A stretch of 64,000 nucleotides of DNA, from positions 1 to 64,000 of the forward strand of contig JASKOT010000020.1 in NCBI GenBank assembly GCA_032158125.1, given 5' to 3'. The stretch comes from Papiliotrema nemorosa. Taxonomy: Eukaryota; Basidiomycota; Tremellomycetes; Tremellales; Rhynchogastremaceae. Below the pieces are notes generated by a model. That model was not told the DNA's origin and made no database searches. It worked only from the letters and a program-made list of their open reading frames with translations. Both the position numbers and the translations under genes were made by a program. Of this stretch, positions 9,941 through 21,704 are shown in pieces (the first letter of the stretch is position 1; each line of letters begins with the position of its first letter).

Positions 9941-12426
9941 TCACTTTATCAACCAACCACCCACCATATCCATGGCTTTCTCATCTCCTCTGCGTATGAC
10001 CTCACCCTCGGACCCGCCGACTACATCGCCCACCATGACCCATGGATCTCTCCCTCCTCCCCATTTCAAAACCTTCTCCTTGAACACCTCACCGCCTTCC
10101 CGGCTCAAACTACCCTCTGGTGTATGGTTGAATAAGGTACTCCATATCTTGCCTGCGATAGCTCGATCAAACAGATACGAGTAATATGTGGCGCCGTATC
10201 CGTACAAATGGCCGAATTGGGTCTGCCAAGCTGTCCCGGGTACAGCGGGAATGACGCCGATCTCTTCTTGTAGATCATTGTAAATTTTTGTTGAATCCAA
10301 ATTCTGTGCGGCCGAACCGGTCAATGCGTGGTATTTTTGGTCTAACAAGGCCATGGTGATCTGCCCATGGGTTTCTAACGCCGACAGTGATCGTTGGATG
10401 GCGAGATGAGATTGAATTAGCGCAGGCGGTAGATCTTCCCCGGTCGCATGATGCGTGGCGAAGAGCGCTAGGACTGAAGGGGAGGATACGAAATGCTCCA
10501 TCAAGATTGAAGGGAGTTCGACGAAATCGGTAGCGCAACGAGTACCAGATACATTGTGGTATTCGGTCCTGCCTATCATTGCTATAAAATCAGCTAAATC
10601 CGTTCTGTGACGACTACTCACAATGTATCGCATGCCCCATCTCATGGAACAGTGTCTCCAAGTCACTCCAACTCAACAGAGCAGGCTTGCCAGGCTCGAC
10701 TGTACCGAAATCGGTAGTCAATACCACGATTGGTAGCTGATACTTTCCTTCTCTGCCTCGGATGGCCACACCGTCCGTTTCCACACCCGGACCCAATCCA
10801 GCTGCCCAATCTGAAGCAAGTCCGTCGCCTGCCATATCATCGTCGTCCACCCGTCTAGAGCATCTGACCGTATAATGTGCGGCTGAAGGAGGCTTGCCCT
10901 CCCGCGAGAAGAGATCGCAGTAGATCACACCGACCTTCCCCTCTACCTCGTCGACAACGTCAATCTTTCTGACACTAGGGTGCCAAGCTTCTCCCGGTGA
11001 TAGCGGAGACGGCTTGAACGACAACCCGTATAAGCGTGAAAATAGTCGAGACAACCCTAAAAGAGCAGTTCCAGTGGAGAAGTAGGGCATGATAGATGGT
11101 AGAGAATGTGTCGGGGATAAGGTCGTTTGATGACGGTCTGCGTAGAACTCTCTGTCCCAAGCGTATAAGGGAGGCAGATGTCCATCTGCAGCTTGTGTCG
11201 AAAACGAATTACCGGTCAACGATGTCGATTTCAGCCGTTGGAGAGTTTTGACATCTGCTTGAGCGCTTGCACGATGGTGCGATGCTAGAGACGACAAGAA
11301 CTTGATGACGTTTGAAGGTGTCTTTGCCATCTTATCCGTCAACACGACATCAGCGTACGTCTCCTTCCCGAGAACATTCGCCAATTCCGCTCGCTCTTTC
11401 AACATCTCCTCGAGGACCGCTATTCGCTCCTGGTCAGGTCTCATGGTGCCCATATACACCAACCGCCTGGCCTCGCCTTCTCGAGCATACCGTGTGATCA
11501 TCTGAGCCTCCCAGCTTGCCGGTTGCACGAGTGCGACCCCTCGCCGGCGATACAGCCCTTTAATGAATGAGGATCCCATGCCTGCTAACAAACGATCCGG
11601 TTCTGGAATGGCGATGGGGACATCCGCAGATGGCCCTGTCGATGCGAAAGATAGAAAAGTCCGTCCAAGTGTGAGGAGATTATCCGACAACTCGACAAAT
11701 CGTGCACGGATGGAAGGGGGTAACTGAATACCGGATTTCTCGAAATCCCGTAAGAAGGTCAAAGCGACCTGCGTTTCGGCGGTAGAGAGTGGTTGAACAT
11801 GATCATGATTCAATGTAGCGACCAGTGACTAGCCTGTGAGCCGATAGCATGATGACATTGGGAGTGCTCACTTCGTATAGACCTGTATGGGTGTTCAGAC
11901 CATTCATAAAGCTGCACAACCTCTCATAGCTCTTATCGCACTCCACAACCCATTCTTCCTCCGGATGGACATTCCTGACCAGCTCACACATGTCGATGAC
12001 TCCACATAAAACATCGCTCAACCTGTCCAGATTCTTCACCACCAAGCGTAGTTCTTTCCCGGTCGAATCATCCTTTGCAGCGCATATACGATCCACGATC
12101 GCTTGAGATTGTATCAACGTCCGATCAGTGAGCGGTCGTAAGGATTGGGGGTGGGTCAGAGGTGGATAGAGGAATAGAGGTTGTTGATCTCCGGCCGGTC
12201 GAAATTCAGATACGGGTGTATCGAAATGAGCTTTGAGGAGTGAGTCGTCTGCAGCAGAAGGAGCGGTCAAAGGTGGAGGGGGGATGTACGAGTCGATCGT
12301 CGGTTGTGCGAGAGCAGCGGCGCCTTGTAGTCGAGCCGTAGTGGTTGATCGACTAGGTAGACATCGAGGGGATACGACCTGTCGAAAGCTCCTTAGAGGG
12401 ATCGAGCGAAGTCGAAATGGTCGCAT
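9941..12426 (-). CDS. OCT1: mitochondrial intermediate peptidase (M3 family)
   Basis: Zinc metallopeptidase of the mitochondrial matrix that removes an octapeptide from precursors already cut by MPP. The N-terminus [19 protein letters not shown] is Arg/Ser-rich with no acidic residues, a good mitochondrial presequence. Exon 1 ends at GLYE and joins [20 protein letters not shown] after a short intron; [12 protein letters not shown] is a family landmark. The zinc site is FHEMGHAIH near position 10630. The second zinc-ligand region and the C-terminal segment with [12 protein letters not shown] and [20 protein letters not shown] follow in the last exon. Only two introns, unusually few here. Full length of roughly 800 residues is normal for the family. 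Confidence 0.95.
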
Positions 12427-13276
12427 GACCGATACGAGTTGCGAAAGCGAGAGGCTGATTAGGGTGGATAGGTCAGATAGGTAGCCCTAGATGAGCGTGT
12501 GATCATGTAGGAGGGTCGAGAGTGGTAGGATATAGTAAGGCCCGAGGCTCACGGCGGTCGGTCAAAGGTCGATTACGATCGCAGAAATCAACAATTCCGT
12601 TCCAGTCAACCAGCCGAGACGCTTATCCCTTCCAGTTGATGTGAAGGCGACGCTCCTACTCTACCTCGTAGCTCTAGACCCCAGCTCACTCACGACTCGC
12701 CATGCACATGCATGACTTCAGAGCTAGACTAATCGTACTTATGCGTGTGCATGCTTGGAGATCGTCAAGTGAGAGATCACGTGACAAGCATACGAGGTCC
12801 CCCCCTTGCAGTACGAGTGGAAAGAACGCCTATGAGTCTCACCATTGTAGCGACGTCCCACGAAACAATCTTTTGAAAACTGTGCTTACTATCGCAAGCT
12901 CTAGCAAAATATACGATTGGTTCTCTTTGCAACTTTCTTCGCCCTTCACACAAAATCTCCAAACAACGTCCCGATAATTGCTCAGCCATATCTTGCCACA
13001 CACCAAGTTCTCCATCTATCAGTGTTGAATAAAGGTATCGGTGTCCACGGCAATATGTTTGAAATTTCGGCGGCAATTAGACAGACATGAAAGTGGTCTC
13101 GTCATCGATGTCAGGGTGAGTCGCTCGATCACACAGGTTCAAATGCGAGTATAGTGCCCTGCCTCCCAAGTGTGCGGCGGTCCTAAAAGGTGGTCGTAGC
13201 CTATCAGCTTTACGCGTTTTTCAGTGATAGCGAAAGATGAGCAGCAACTCGTTGATGCAACAAATACGTGATGTAA
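12427..13276. other. intergenic region upstream of OCT1, no gene recognised
   Basis: 850 bases between the OCT1 start and the stop of the hypothetical gene, both on the minus strand. It must contain the OCT1 promoter and the 3' UTR of the next gene. Small open frames exist, but none starts with ATG and looks protein-like. A sequence near 13135 resembles a tRNA B box, but no A box or cloverleaf accompanies it. Confidence 0.5.
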
Positions 13277-14134
13277 TCACGATGAGGACCTGGAAGAAGG
13301 GATTGGGATATTGGTGTACGACCGTCCGTCTCTCCACCGCCCGTTTCTGCTTTCCTCTTTGATCTCTTTTTGTGTCATGGAACCAACATGAGCCCTGCCC
13401 CCTTTGTCAGTCGCGAGGACGTAATATCTGGCAGACGCTCCAGAATCTGTCACTTGACTCCTCTCGCGTGCTGGTCGGAAGGCCGTTCCCAGCCTGATAC
13501 CGGCTATGGACACGGAAGCCGACCCCTGATCATGTTCGAAGGTTGACATACTAAGCTGAAAGTGAGATGGTTGATGCGATTTGGTTTTGACTCGCTTGTA
13601 CTCCGACGCTTTGATAAATTCTTCACTGTCTTGAGCTGCACTGCTACGACGTTTCGTCGGTGTTGAAGAATTTGCCGACCTCGTCGTTTTCGAGAACTCG
13701 AAAGGCGGCAGTAGGGGATTGCAGCTTGTCAATTCCGAGTCGTTCCGGAGGACTGATGCTTTATCGACTCTGTCAGATGACTGCCTCGATCTTTTCTGCG
13801 ATGCCGAAAGCTCGTATTGGCTTTCAGGCGTCGTAGTGCCAATTTGTGCCGCGGCTGTGACTTCATTTGTTGCCGACGTCCCCTCTGCTTCGATTGTCCT
13901 GTCATTTGCACCCGCATCTGAGAGATCCGCCTGCGACCGAGAGCTCGAATCGCTATCGGGTGAACTGGCGGGGAAGTGGCTCATCCCCAAAGTCGCTTCG
14001 TAGAAAAATGAATCGAGCTGTGGATGAAGCGGATCCTCTTCCTCAATATAGCTGTTCCGCGAGTCGGAAGCACCCTGGTGGGAGCACCTGGCCGTCGATT
14101 GTTGAACATTAGTTCCAGTCATGTCGCAGTTCAT
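13277..14134 (-). CDS. hypothetical Ser-rich protein
   Basis: I do not recognise this protein. The frame is open from 14278, but the first ATG is at 14134 (MNCDMTGTNVQQ), giving about 285 residues. It is rich in Ser, Thr, Gln and charged residues and mostly looks disordered. It has basic patches (TPTKRRSSAAQ, EYKRVKTKS) that could be nuclear signals. A more ordered stretch with alternating hydrophobics lies towards the end (SVSIAGIRLGTAFRP, SARYYVLATDKGGRA). The C-terminus is SSRSSS. It could have an upstream exon within 14135-14380, and the assignment as a gene rests on open-frame length and residue bias only. Confidence 0.5.
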   Translation of the reverse strand: MNCDMTGTNVQQSTARCSHQGASDSRNSYIEEEDPLHPQLDSFFYEATLGMSHFPASSPDSDSSSRSQADLSDAGANDRTIEAEGTSATNEVTAAAQIGTTTPESQYELSASQKRSRQSSDRVDKASVLRNDSELTSCNPLLPPFEFSKTTRSANSSTPTKRRSSAAQDSEEFIKASEYKRVKTKSHQPSHFQLSMSTFEHDQGSASVSIAGIRLGTAFRPARERSQVTDSGASARYYVLATDKGGRAHVGSMTQKEIKEESRNGRWRDGRSYTNIPIPSSRSSS

Positions 14135-14390
14135 GAGAATGATGTGAGATAGGGAGCAGTGTTGAATGGCAACCACAAATGGGAAATGGCGCTGCAGATT
14201 CACGATATTCGAAGTCCGAGACCAAGCATCCTTTGATGTAGCGGTTTGAAGACGTCCTCCTTGAAGAACCTCTTTCACACGTTTCGAGCCTGCGAATCAG
14301 TAGCGAAAATCACGCGTCTGACTCTTGTTCTCGACCTCGTCCTTTTCCGCAGGGATGGTATCCCTCAATGCAATGCTTCATGCCTTCTAA

Positions 14391-15425
14391 TTACACTTTG
14401 AGCCCGTCTACACCCGATATCAGCTCATCGCCTCGGCTCTGCCCATTCGATCTCTCTGGCTCTTCCCTTTCCGCCTGTTCCCTCTTGACCTGTTCTCTCT
14501 TCACATCGTTGGCCTGTTTATTCGCCTCTGCTTGAGCTTTCCGTGCCGCTTTGGCAGCTCTCGCTTCTTCCTGTTTCCGTATTTGTTCAGAGTTATCTAT
14601 GGGGGTAGCTGTACCGGACACTGCGGCCGAGGTGGAGGTGGATGCAGGGGCAGCTTTGCCCTCTCTAGTGTTGAACAACAATGTAGTTGGGCCCTGATGA
14701 TCAGTGTCGATGGATCAATGTGGTGTGAGAGGAATATGCTCACGTCGTTGATAAGGGATATTTGGCAGGTCGAACCAAAGATGCCCATCTTCACTTTATC
14801 CGATTTATACCCTTTCCTACATGCCTCTCCAAACGCCTCATACATCTCTTTCGCCCGTGTTGGTTCCTGCCATCAAATACAATTCGGACGATTGAGGCTT
14901 CAAGCTCACCATGGACCCCCTGAAATCTGTCACGCGATCAGCTGCAACTCGCATTTGGCTAGACACGGCGCGCTCACCAGGCTTAGACCCCTTGAACTGG
15001 GCAAACAGCGTGAATTGCGAAGCTAAACCCATCAGCATCAGCACCTTGTCCGTCCTGGACCAGATCGCAGCCATGCTCACCGCATAATATCTCCCCATCG
15101 CACTCTTTGATCGTCTGCTTCCACAACCCCCCTTGGTCGTCCTCGAAGAGCTTGGCGTCCAGGACTTTTTTGATTATCGGGTTCATATCCGACGCATCAT
15201 CGTCTATCACATCAGATGTATCGAGCTGAGGTTTGCGCTGTACCTCTGGAAAAGTCCAGACGCCCCGATACTCACTCTTATCAACGCCTACGAGGATGAA
15301 CAGTCCTCGACCGATGGACGCGATCGTCTCGCCATTTACTGGACAATCAGCCAATAACCCTCAATCATACTTCGATACCGACGACTGATTGATGCTGAAA
15401 TGACCCTCTGCACGACCGCTTTCAT
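14391..15425 (-). CDS. DTD1: D-aminoacyl-tRNA deacylase (Dtd1) with long C-terminal tail
   Basis: Hydrolyses D-aminoacyl-tRNAs (D-Tyr and others) so that D-amino acids do not enter protein; cytosolic dimer. The start MKAVVQRVISASI at 15425 is the standard Dtd N-terminus. Next come NGETIASIGRGLFILVGVDK and KKVLDAKLFEDDQGGLWKQT. The active-site motif is SQFTLFAQFKGSKPDF, and the second loop reads KMGIFGSTCQISLINDGPTT, a variant of the usual MxVxxxNxGPVT. After the normal end (about 150 residues) there is an additional tail of about 95 residues: an Ala/Thr-rich linker and a highly charged helix (RKQEEARAAKAARKAQ, VKREQVKREQAEREEPER). An acidic insertion (DTSDVIDDDASD) sits between strands of the core, but part of it may be an intron. 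Several short introns. Confidence 0.88.
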
Positions 15426-15740
15426 TGTGTCAGACTATGTTGATGGAAAGATCTACACCATAATCGACTTTTGTATCACTGCAGATAACCGTCGCTTACT
15501 CCGCAACATACCGACGTTTACCGATAGGAGTTCAAATTCACCCCTACTCGGTCAACATCTGTTGCTTTACATGACATTTGACTGTATCCATTGTATCTTT
15601 ACAAGCAGCTATGCGAGACAATGCAACGATATCAAGACAATAGAGCACCGACCTCATAACAATCACACCAAGTTTCCCAAAAAGCCCTCCAAAAACGCCG
15701 CGATGCCCGGCCAACATCCCATTCACGACGATCGGACGCC
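15426..15740. other. intergenic region between DTD1 start and kinase stop
   Basis: 315 bases between two minus-strand genes, holding the DTD1 promoter and the kinase 3' UTR. I see no other feature. Confidence 0.5.
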
Positions 15741-18240
15741 CTACATGTGTTCTGTTCCTCCGATGGGTCCGTAGAACCACGGGTGCTCTACGATGTTGTC
15801 AATCGTAGGTCGTAGAGTAGGATCAGGCGTCAGGCACAGCATCATCAAGTCGAAAGCCATCCTTGAGACGGGTCGCTTCATCCTGATCTGACCGCTTGCG
15901 GCCCAGTGCTGATTTGGGAAGCACGATTCCCCAGTGAGGATGATAGCAAGCAAAATACCGAGGCACCATATGTCGGAAGGACCGGCTTGATACGCGTGAC
16001 CAGTCAAGACCTCTATACACTAGTCAATGCAGCACTTTCAACTGGTCGAGCTGACTTACCAGGTGGGGCGTAATTCATCGTACCGCGAAAGATATCATGT
16101 GCGACGGGTGTCTCACTGTCCTCGATGACCGCGCTTCCAAAATCGATGATCTTCACCTGGGATGTCAAACTCAGCACGTATGATGATGCTCGACCCGCTT
16201 ACGGTATAGTTTTGGTCCATCACAATGTTTTCGTCCTTCAGGTCTCGATGGTATATCTTCTTCGAGTGGAGATAGAGGACCACATCCACTTACTTGTTAG
16301 CATCACGCTCGTTCATTGAATGTCGACACTCACCAATCTGCTTGAAGATGTGCCTCGCTTGTTCCTCTGTAAACCTCCTGTTTTCGACCGCTTCAAAGAG
16401 GTCGTGACTCGCGCGTCTTCCCATCGCTGGCCGTACAGGCGCTACACTGCTGGAAACCGTGGTCCGCGTGGGAGGCAAGCCGCCAAAGGTGAGGTTGGAG
16501 ACTGGACTAGCATCCATGGCGATGGGAGAGTCCACAAGCGCCATATGTATCGTTTCCGGGGTAGGCAGGATCTTATCGAGATCGGCGTGCAAGGACAGGG
16601 GAGGTAAGGGGAGAGGATAAGCAATCTCTGACCGAGCTGTGGCAAGTGGATGCTCATTCTCCAAAGTGTGACCCGGAGCCCATGGGTCGCCGTGCAGCTC
16701 CAATATCTTTACGTGAGCGACTGCATCGGACAAACAGGAGCTTGGTACTGACCAGGTAGTAAAACTCGAGGTCCTCATATATGCCAAACACCTTGATAAT
16801 ACCCGGATGATCGCATTGTTGCAAGACGTATGCCTCGGTAGGCATACCGTATGTGGAGTCGGACATTCTACTCTTGAAGACAAACTTGACCGCAACCTCG
16901 ACATTGGCGGCGTTATCATAACCGGTCTGAGTCGCAGCGCAAACGAACCCAAACCCGCCGGAACCTAGCTCGTCCCCCAAAATGTAGCGTTTGACGAATT
17001 CCGGATCCAATGTACGATTCGCGAGGTACTGCTCGGCGACTCCCACCGGCGGCTTTAACTCCACAGGTGGGGCAGAGACTTGAGGTGGGGTTCTGGGTAG
17101 ATCTCCGAGAGGACCGAAATAATCGTCTCGCTGAGGAGAAGGAGGGAAGTTGGACGGTTGGAGGGCGTAGCTTGGTTGAAAGAGGTCGTTTTGAGCTGAA
17201 CCAGGTGCTTGTGGGAAGAGGAAGGTTGGGGCTGCAGTGGAGGCCTCGCCAGCGGTGGGGAAAGCTGGTGGGAGGTAGGCAAGTGGGGAACGTGGCGAGG
17301 TAGTTGGGTGTTGGAATATCATGGGAGCACTCGCCCGTCTGCCCCAGGCTGCCTGTCGAGGGGGAAGAGGACTGAGAGTGGAGGGAGGGGATACATGACC
17401 TGGCGAATCAAACAGGTGCGTGGCTCGGTTGATGATAGGTGAGAGAGTCCGTTGTGAGAGGTATCTGGGTGGGTTCCCGCATCCATCCTTTCCTCTTGAA
17501 GGGGACTCATCGAGGTACGCTTCATCTATCAGGTGTTCCACCGACATCTCATCGGGCGAGACGACCTGTATGGAGGCGGCAGATGGAGGATCATCCACAT
17601 CGTGCGATCGTCCTGGGGTGGAAGGGGAGAAAGCGTTCCACCCCTCCATCATAAAGGTCAAGCTCTGCTCCGAAGAGTCTCGCCTGAAGGGTGTGCTAGA
17701 AGGGGAGAGAGCAGGCGTGGAGCGTCGACCGGTGAGCAGGTACGGGTCGATGGGTGGGTATGTATCGTGAGGTGAGCGTTCGGGAAAGGTGTAAGTCTGC
17801 TGTGCGGCCGAAGTGTCAATGAGCAAAGGTGTGAGAGAGTATTTTGCCTGAAACGAAGCGGCGGCGGATTGAGAAATCAGGCGCGTCTCGAAAGCAAGTG
17901 AGAAGGACGAACAGGGTGGAGGGGGAATGTCGAGGCCGAGGACGCCATGTGAGAAGTTGGAATCGACAGAATATCGACGCTCACCCTCTTCGTCGTGGGT
18001 GGACGTGGGCTCAGGAGCGAAATCGGTGCGCCGACGATACTTGGAGCAAGGAGGGAGATCAGGAAGCGGCGAAACAGGTGTTGGTGGGGCGGCCCCTTTT
18101 GGGAGGCGAGACGTGGGTCGAGCAGAGGTCGGGTAGAAGACTGCTTTGCCGATAGGGTCTTTTCTTTTGGAGCGGCGAGATGGGGAAATATCCAGAGGTG
18201 TGGATGAGAGAGGTAAGGGGATTGGGTTGGATGGGGCCAT
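15741..18240 (-). CDS. serine/threonine kinase, PAS-kinase (PSK/PASK) type catalytic domain
   Basis: About 450 residues of Pro/Ser-rich, probably disordered sequence precede a C-terminal kinase domain. Landmarks are the Gly loop ILGDELGSGGFGFVCAA, VEVAVKFVFKSRM (Lys), HPGIIKVFGIYED, HRDLKDEN in the catalytic loop, VKIIDFGSAV (DFG) and GTMNYAPPEVLTGHAY, then SDIWCLGILL. The HRDLKDEN and IDFGSA forms and a hinge beginning ELHGD resemble yeast Psk1/Psk2 and human PASK, which control glycogen and carbon metabolism. An insertion of about 85 residues separates ELHGDPW from the DLFEAVE helix. I see no PAS domain. The frame is open upstream to 18387 but lacks ATG there; the first ATG is at 18240 (MAPSNPIPLPLSS). 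About five short introns, all in the kinase half. Confidence 0.85.
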
Positions 18241-19380
18241 GATGGATGGAAAGTAGGGGACCGCTGGGTCTGCCGACCTGGTGCTGACTGGTATTTGTAG
18301 GCTCTGCACTTTATTGGAATGTGTCGTGCTGAAACGTTTACTCCGTGAGTGGAGGTTCCAGTGGATATAGTGGGCGATGAGATCCACCTCGGAATGGCTG
18401 ATGGCGAGTACCGGTCGGAATGCAAATGGCCTATATACACTCTTGCGTCAAGGTGGTCCTGGATAGGTGGAGGGGGGAGTCGTGTGACTGGTCTGGATGG
18501 TAATCTACCAGAGGACAGAGTTTGTGAGATGCTTGCTGCGTCTACAGGATGTGCAAGGTGGGGGGTGGGAGAGATTCGACCCTTGAACAGGAGGTTTTGC
18601 GCACAGACCTCTTCCTTCTTTCCAAGATGGCTTTCACGAGGACGTCTCTTATACCTATGGGCACCAATCAGGTCGAGATAAGGCCTCGGGCTGTACATGC
18701 ATGTCTGTCCAGGTCGATCTCCCTTCCCGATGCAATGCTTCCCAATGCGATATTGCGATGAAGCACTGTTTCACCACGGGGAACCTCGGGTTCCACTTGG
18801 CGGCAAGGCATAATCAACTGGGAATCTCCGCACCTACAACACGGGAGTCTTGACCATATCTGTCTGACTCCTGAATGGACCGTGATGTCTGTTAGATAGT
18901 GACAGCCTCAGTGCCAAAGTGAGATAGATGATCTTTTCAATCTTCCCGACTACAGTGTGACAATCCGGGGAGGATCACCGCCACCACCTTTAGGTGTGAC
19001 GGACATGGAATAATGTGTTTCGGAACAGTCGATCTTACCATAAAGTGCGGAGAACCTCTGGAATCATCGCGTAAGAGTCTTGCAGATCAGCTTACGCAAG
19101 CGTTTCCAGTAAAATACGATCACTATGTTCATCACCCACACCTTGCTGAGACCTGGACCGACGGCCTTCAGGGATCATCACGAGATTCTTCGCATCTGAG
19201 CCAGCCCAGCCCTCATCTCCACGGGCTCCACTCGACTCGAGTCGCAATATTGCAGTGCAAACGAGTCTGGCTAGGTCCAGATTCCGATCGCGAGTCTGGA
19301 TGCGAGGGCAACGACATGTCCGAGACAGCTTGATGGTAAGTTCTATGCATACAAGGCGTGTCGAAGTGATCGCATGTGGC
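18241..19380. other. long intergenic region, no gene recognised
   Basis: 1140 bases between the kinase start and the RPN12 stop, both on the minus strand. Short open frames occur on both strands, but none has a recognisable protein or consistent splice signals. It is most simply the kinase promoter plus a long 5' UTR; the minus-strand reading frame remains open for 147 bases above the ATG. A non-coding RNA here cannot be excluded. Confidence 0.5.
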
Positions 19381-20472
19381 TTATACAATCATCTCCAGTT
19401 GAGCAGCCATATTCAACGACGGTGTGATGATCTTGCTCATCGGCACTCCACTCACAACACCCTTTCCTGTTAGAACATCTACGGATGGAGCGTTCTCCTC
19501 TCCCTTTTGCGCGTGAATACGTATATCGGCTTTTGGTGACTGAGGGAAGGTGATGTACGACGTGCCTGGTCGGAGTACCCATCCTCGCTGGGATGTCAAC
19601 GCGATGCTTGTGGAGTGTTGCTATTGCGTCGACTCACCTCGGCAATGATTTTGTGCAGGGTATCTGTGTCGTTCTTTTCTAAGAAGAGAATGTTGAAAGC
19701 ATCACTAAAGGGGATAGAGGGGTATGAGGTCTCGATAGTTGAGGCAATTTGATTTCTGCTCGTCAGTCTGTTATTTTTCTCTAGTGGGAGCGTGATTGCA
19801 CTGACCGGCATTGCGAGACCAATCGCTCAAGAAGGTATGAGTACTCTGGTCGGGGCACCCTATCCCTTGCTCTGTATACTCGGTTGTATTGGCCCTCCAT
19901 CAGCCATCGTTCCCTGTCTGTAAGCGTTATCCCAGATGATGCAGGTCAACTGACAAATCCACCGCGAGCTTGATAAAAACGTCATTCAGGTCGGAAACGC
20001 TCAAAGTCTCCAGCTCCTGGTGGAACAATGTCAGGTCACCCTCCGAGAGGAGGAAAAGGAGGTGTAGGCCGATAATGATAGGTCGGTGGGGGGAAGGTGG
20101 CAGGATGGTCCCGAGATTGTCGTAGAATGGTTGAAGGGCGGAGCTGTATGAGACATATTTCGCGAGATTCTGTTGACGCAATGAAGCAAAGACTCCAAGC
20201 TCCAGTATTGATCCTGCAATGGTCAGACATGGATCGTCATATTGACAAGAGCTCCAACATACGGGCTGCTTGCAAATCCTCCGGTTTGGCGGATGGTGGT
20301 GCAAAGTATAGTCCAGACTGCGCCAACTCAATCTGCCCGTTAGACCGGGAAAGATAAACAGAGGTAGGACACTTACTTTCAGCTTGGTCAATTTGGCATA
20401 GAGCTCCTCGCCCTTGCCATTGTCCAACAATTGCTGCAAGTCTGAGACGGATTGCTGGAGGTTGAGCGACAT
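19381..20472 (-). CDS. RPN12: 26S proteasome regulatory subunit Rpn12 (PSMD8)
   Basis: Lid subunit of the 19S proteasome particle with a PCI-type fold (CSN8/PSMD8/eIF3K family). It starts MSLNLQQSVSDLQQLLDNGK at 20472. Next come AKLTKLK, LELGVFASLRQQNLAKYVSY, LLSEGDLTLFHQELETLS, LMEGQYNRVYRARDRVP, EYSYLLERLVSQCR, IASTIETSYPSIPFSDAFNI and GWVLRPGTSYITFPQ, and it ends LNMAAQLEMIV. These cover the whole length of the family. About five introns. The frame is open above the ATG, but that part lacks family similarity. Divergent from RCF1, with 325 bases between starts. Confidence 0.94.
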
Positions 20473-20797
20473 GATGACGTCTAGGGATGCAAGCCGTGCA
20501 GAGGACGGTTTGAGGATCGTGATGCGAGCTGCTCTGTATATGGGCTCGAGCAGAATAGCTTTCCGCCTGGACTTAAGGATATAGAACACTGTCGATGTGT
20601 ATGCAATGGATAGTGAGCAGACAGACATCATACGAGCGACGCGTAATCAGCTTATCAGACACAATACGACACTCCAGCATGACGTGGCATTCATCCATCC
20701 ATTCAAGGGGGGACCTCCACTCGAGTCCTCGATCGGAGGCAAGATTCAGGTCACCCTATACCTCGACCAATCTATACGAAACAGAGCTCAAGGCAAC
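20473..20797. other. divergent intergenic region RPN12/RCF1
   Basis: 325 bases between divergent starts. An open frame in phase with RCF1 extends through the right half but starts with GTG and has no family match, so I treat it as 5' UTR. No proteasome-type PACE element (GGTGGCAAA) is visible on either strand. Confidence 0.5.
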
Positions 20798-21704
20798 ATG
20801 TCTCCCAGTACAGGTATAAGGGAACAGTATGACGACGAGTGGCTTCCGGAGGATTTCAAGCCAATGTCGCTGCCGCAATTGGTATGGCACAAGATCAAGC
20901 AAGCTCCCCTGGTCGGAATAGGTCAGTCTATCTCCAAATCGATGAACTATCGAGGACTGATAATCAGGCGGTGTGGCTACGATATACTCTCTCGCCATGT
21001 CATCTTACTATATGCGAATAGGAAACTCGAACAAGTTCAACGTCTGGCTGAGATATCGTGTTGCGTGCGTATGAGGCCACCATATGGAGTATCATGGACT
21101 GACTTTCTAGAGCTCAAGCAGCGACTATAGGAGCCGCAATGTGGTACGGTGGTGTAGCTTTGACACATGAGAAGCAAAAGGAATACGCTCAGAAACAACT
21201 CGTTCTCCTCGGTATGTGACAAACGCCGATACCACTAGATGCTAACTTCAAGGTGAATTGCCGGCAAACACTCCTATCATCCAAGCACCCAAGAATCCCT
21301 CTTGGTGGCCCTGGAGCGAAGAGAACAAAAAAGCAAACGAAGCGGCAGCTTACCGAGCGGCGGTCATGGACTCTCAAGCTACAACCTCCTCTACGGATAA
21401 CGCATATACCACCGCCACAGACGAGAATGCCAAATTCTACCCACTACCGCTGTCTGAGCGAATGGAAGCTGCTCAATTCGCAGCGAGAATGAGAGCAGCT
21501 GAGAGGGCGCACGAGAATGAAGAAGCAGCCAGGCAAGAGGGATCGCAAACTGCTAGCGAGATGCTGGCAAGGAGGATGGAACGGGCGTATGAGAGTCGGC
21601 CAGAGGGCTCATCCGATAAGAAGATCAGAGTTGCAAACAAGAACAAGATCAGGAAGGACGCGGCTGCAGCTGAGGCTCATGGTGACTCTTCCGGATCAGA
21701 ATAA
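20798..21704 (+). CDS. RCF1: HIG1-domain respiratory supercomplex factor (Rcf1-like)
   Basis: Inner-membrane mitochondrial protein that binds complexes III and IV. From MSPSTGIREQYDDEW, SLPQLVWHKIKQAPLVGIG leads across a short intron into GVATIYSLAMSSYYMRIGN and then FNVWLRYRVAAQAATIGAAM. This gives two membrane helices and the HIG1 signature RxRxxxQ (RYRVAAQ). GGVALTHEKQKEYAQKQL follows. The tail of about 130 residues is charged and Ala-rich (ENEEAARQEGSQTASEM, VANKNKIRKDAAAAEA), longer than in yeast Rcf1. ATG at 20798 is chosen because the frame above it (to 20597) has no HIG1-family content. Three introns. Confidence 0.88.

Noticed and set aside
12777..13076. 99-residue open frame on the minus strand
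   Set aside because: It begins with TTG, has no ATG start or splice support and no recognisable family; treated as chance.
13130..13150. tRNA B-box-like GGTTCAAATGC
   Set aside because: No matching A box upstream and no cloverleaf pairing can be drawn.
17844..18207. Plus-strand open frames opposite the kinase N-terminus
   Set aside because: Shadows of Pro/Ser-rich codons on the minus strand.
18349..18698. Small plus-strand open frames opposite and above the kinase start
   Set aside because: Rich in Arg/Trp/Gly as expected of shadows of Pro/Ser-rich coding or GC-rich leader; no family or splice pattern.
20597..20797. N-terminal extension of Rcf1
   Set aside because: The frame opens with GTG and has no HIG1-family content; ATG at 20798 fits better.
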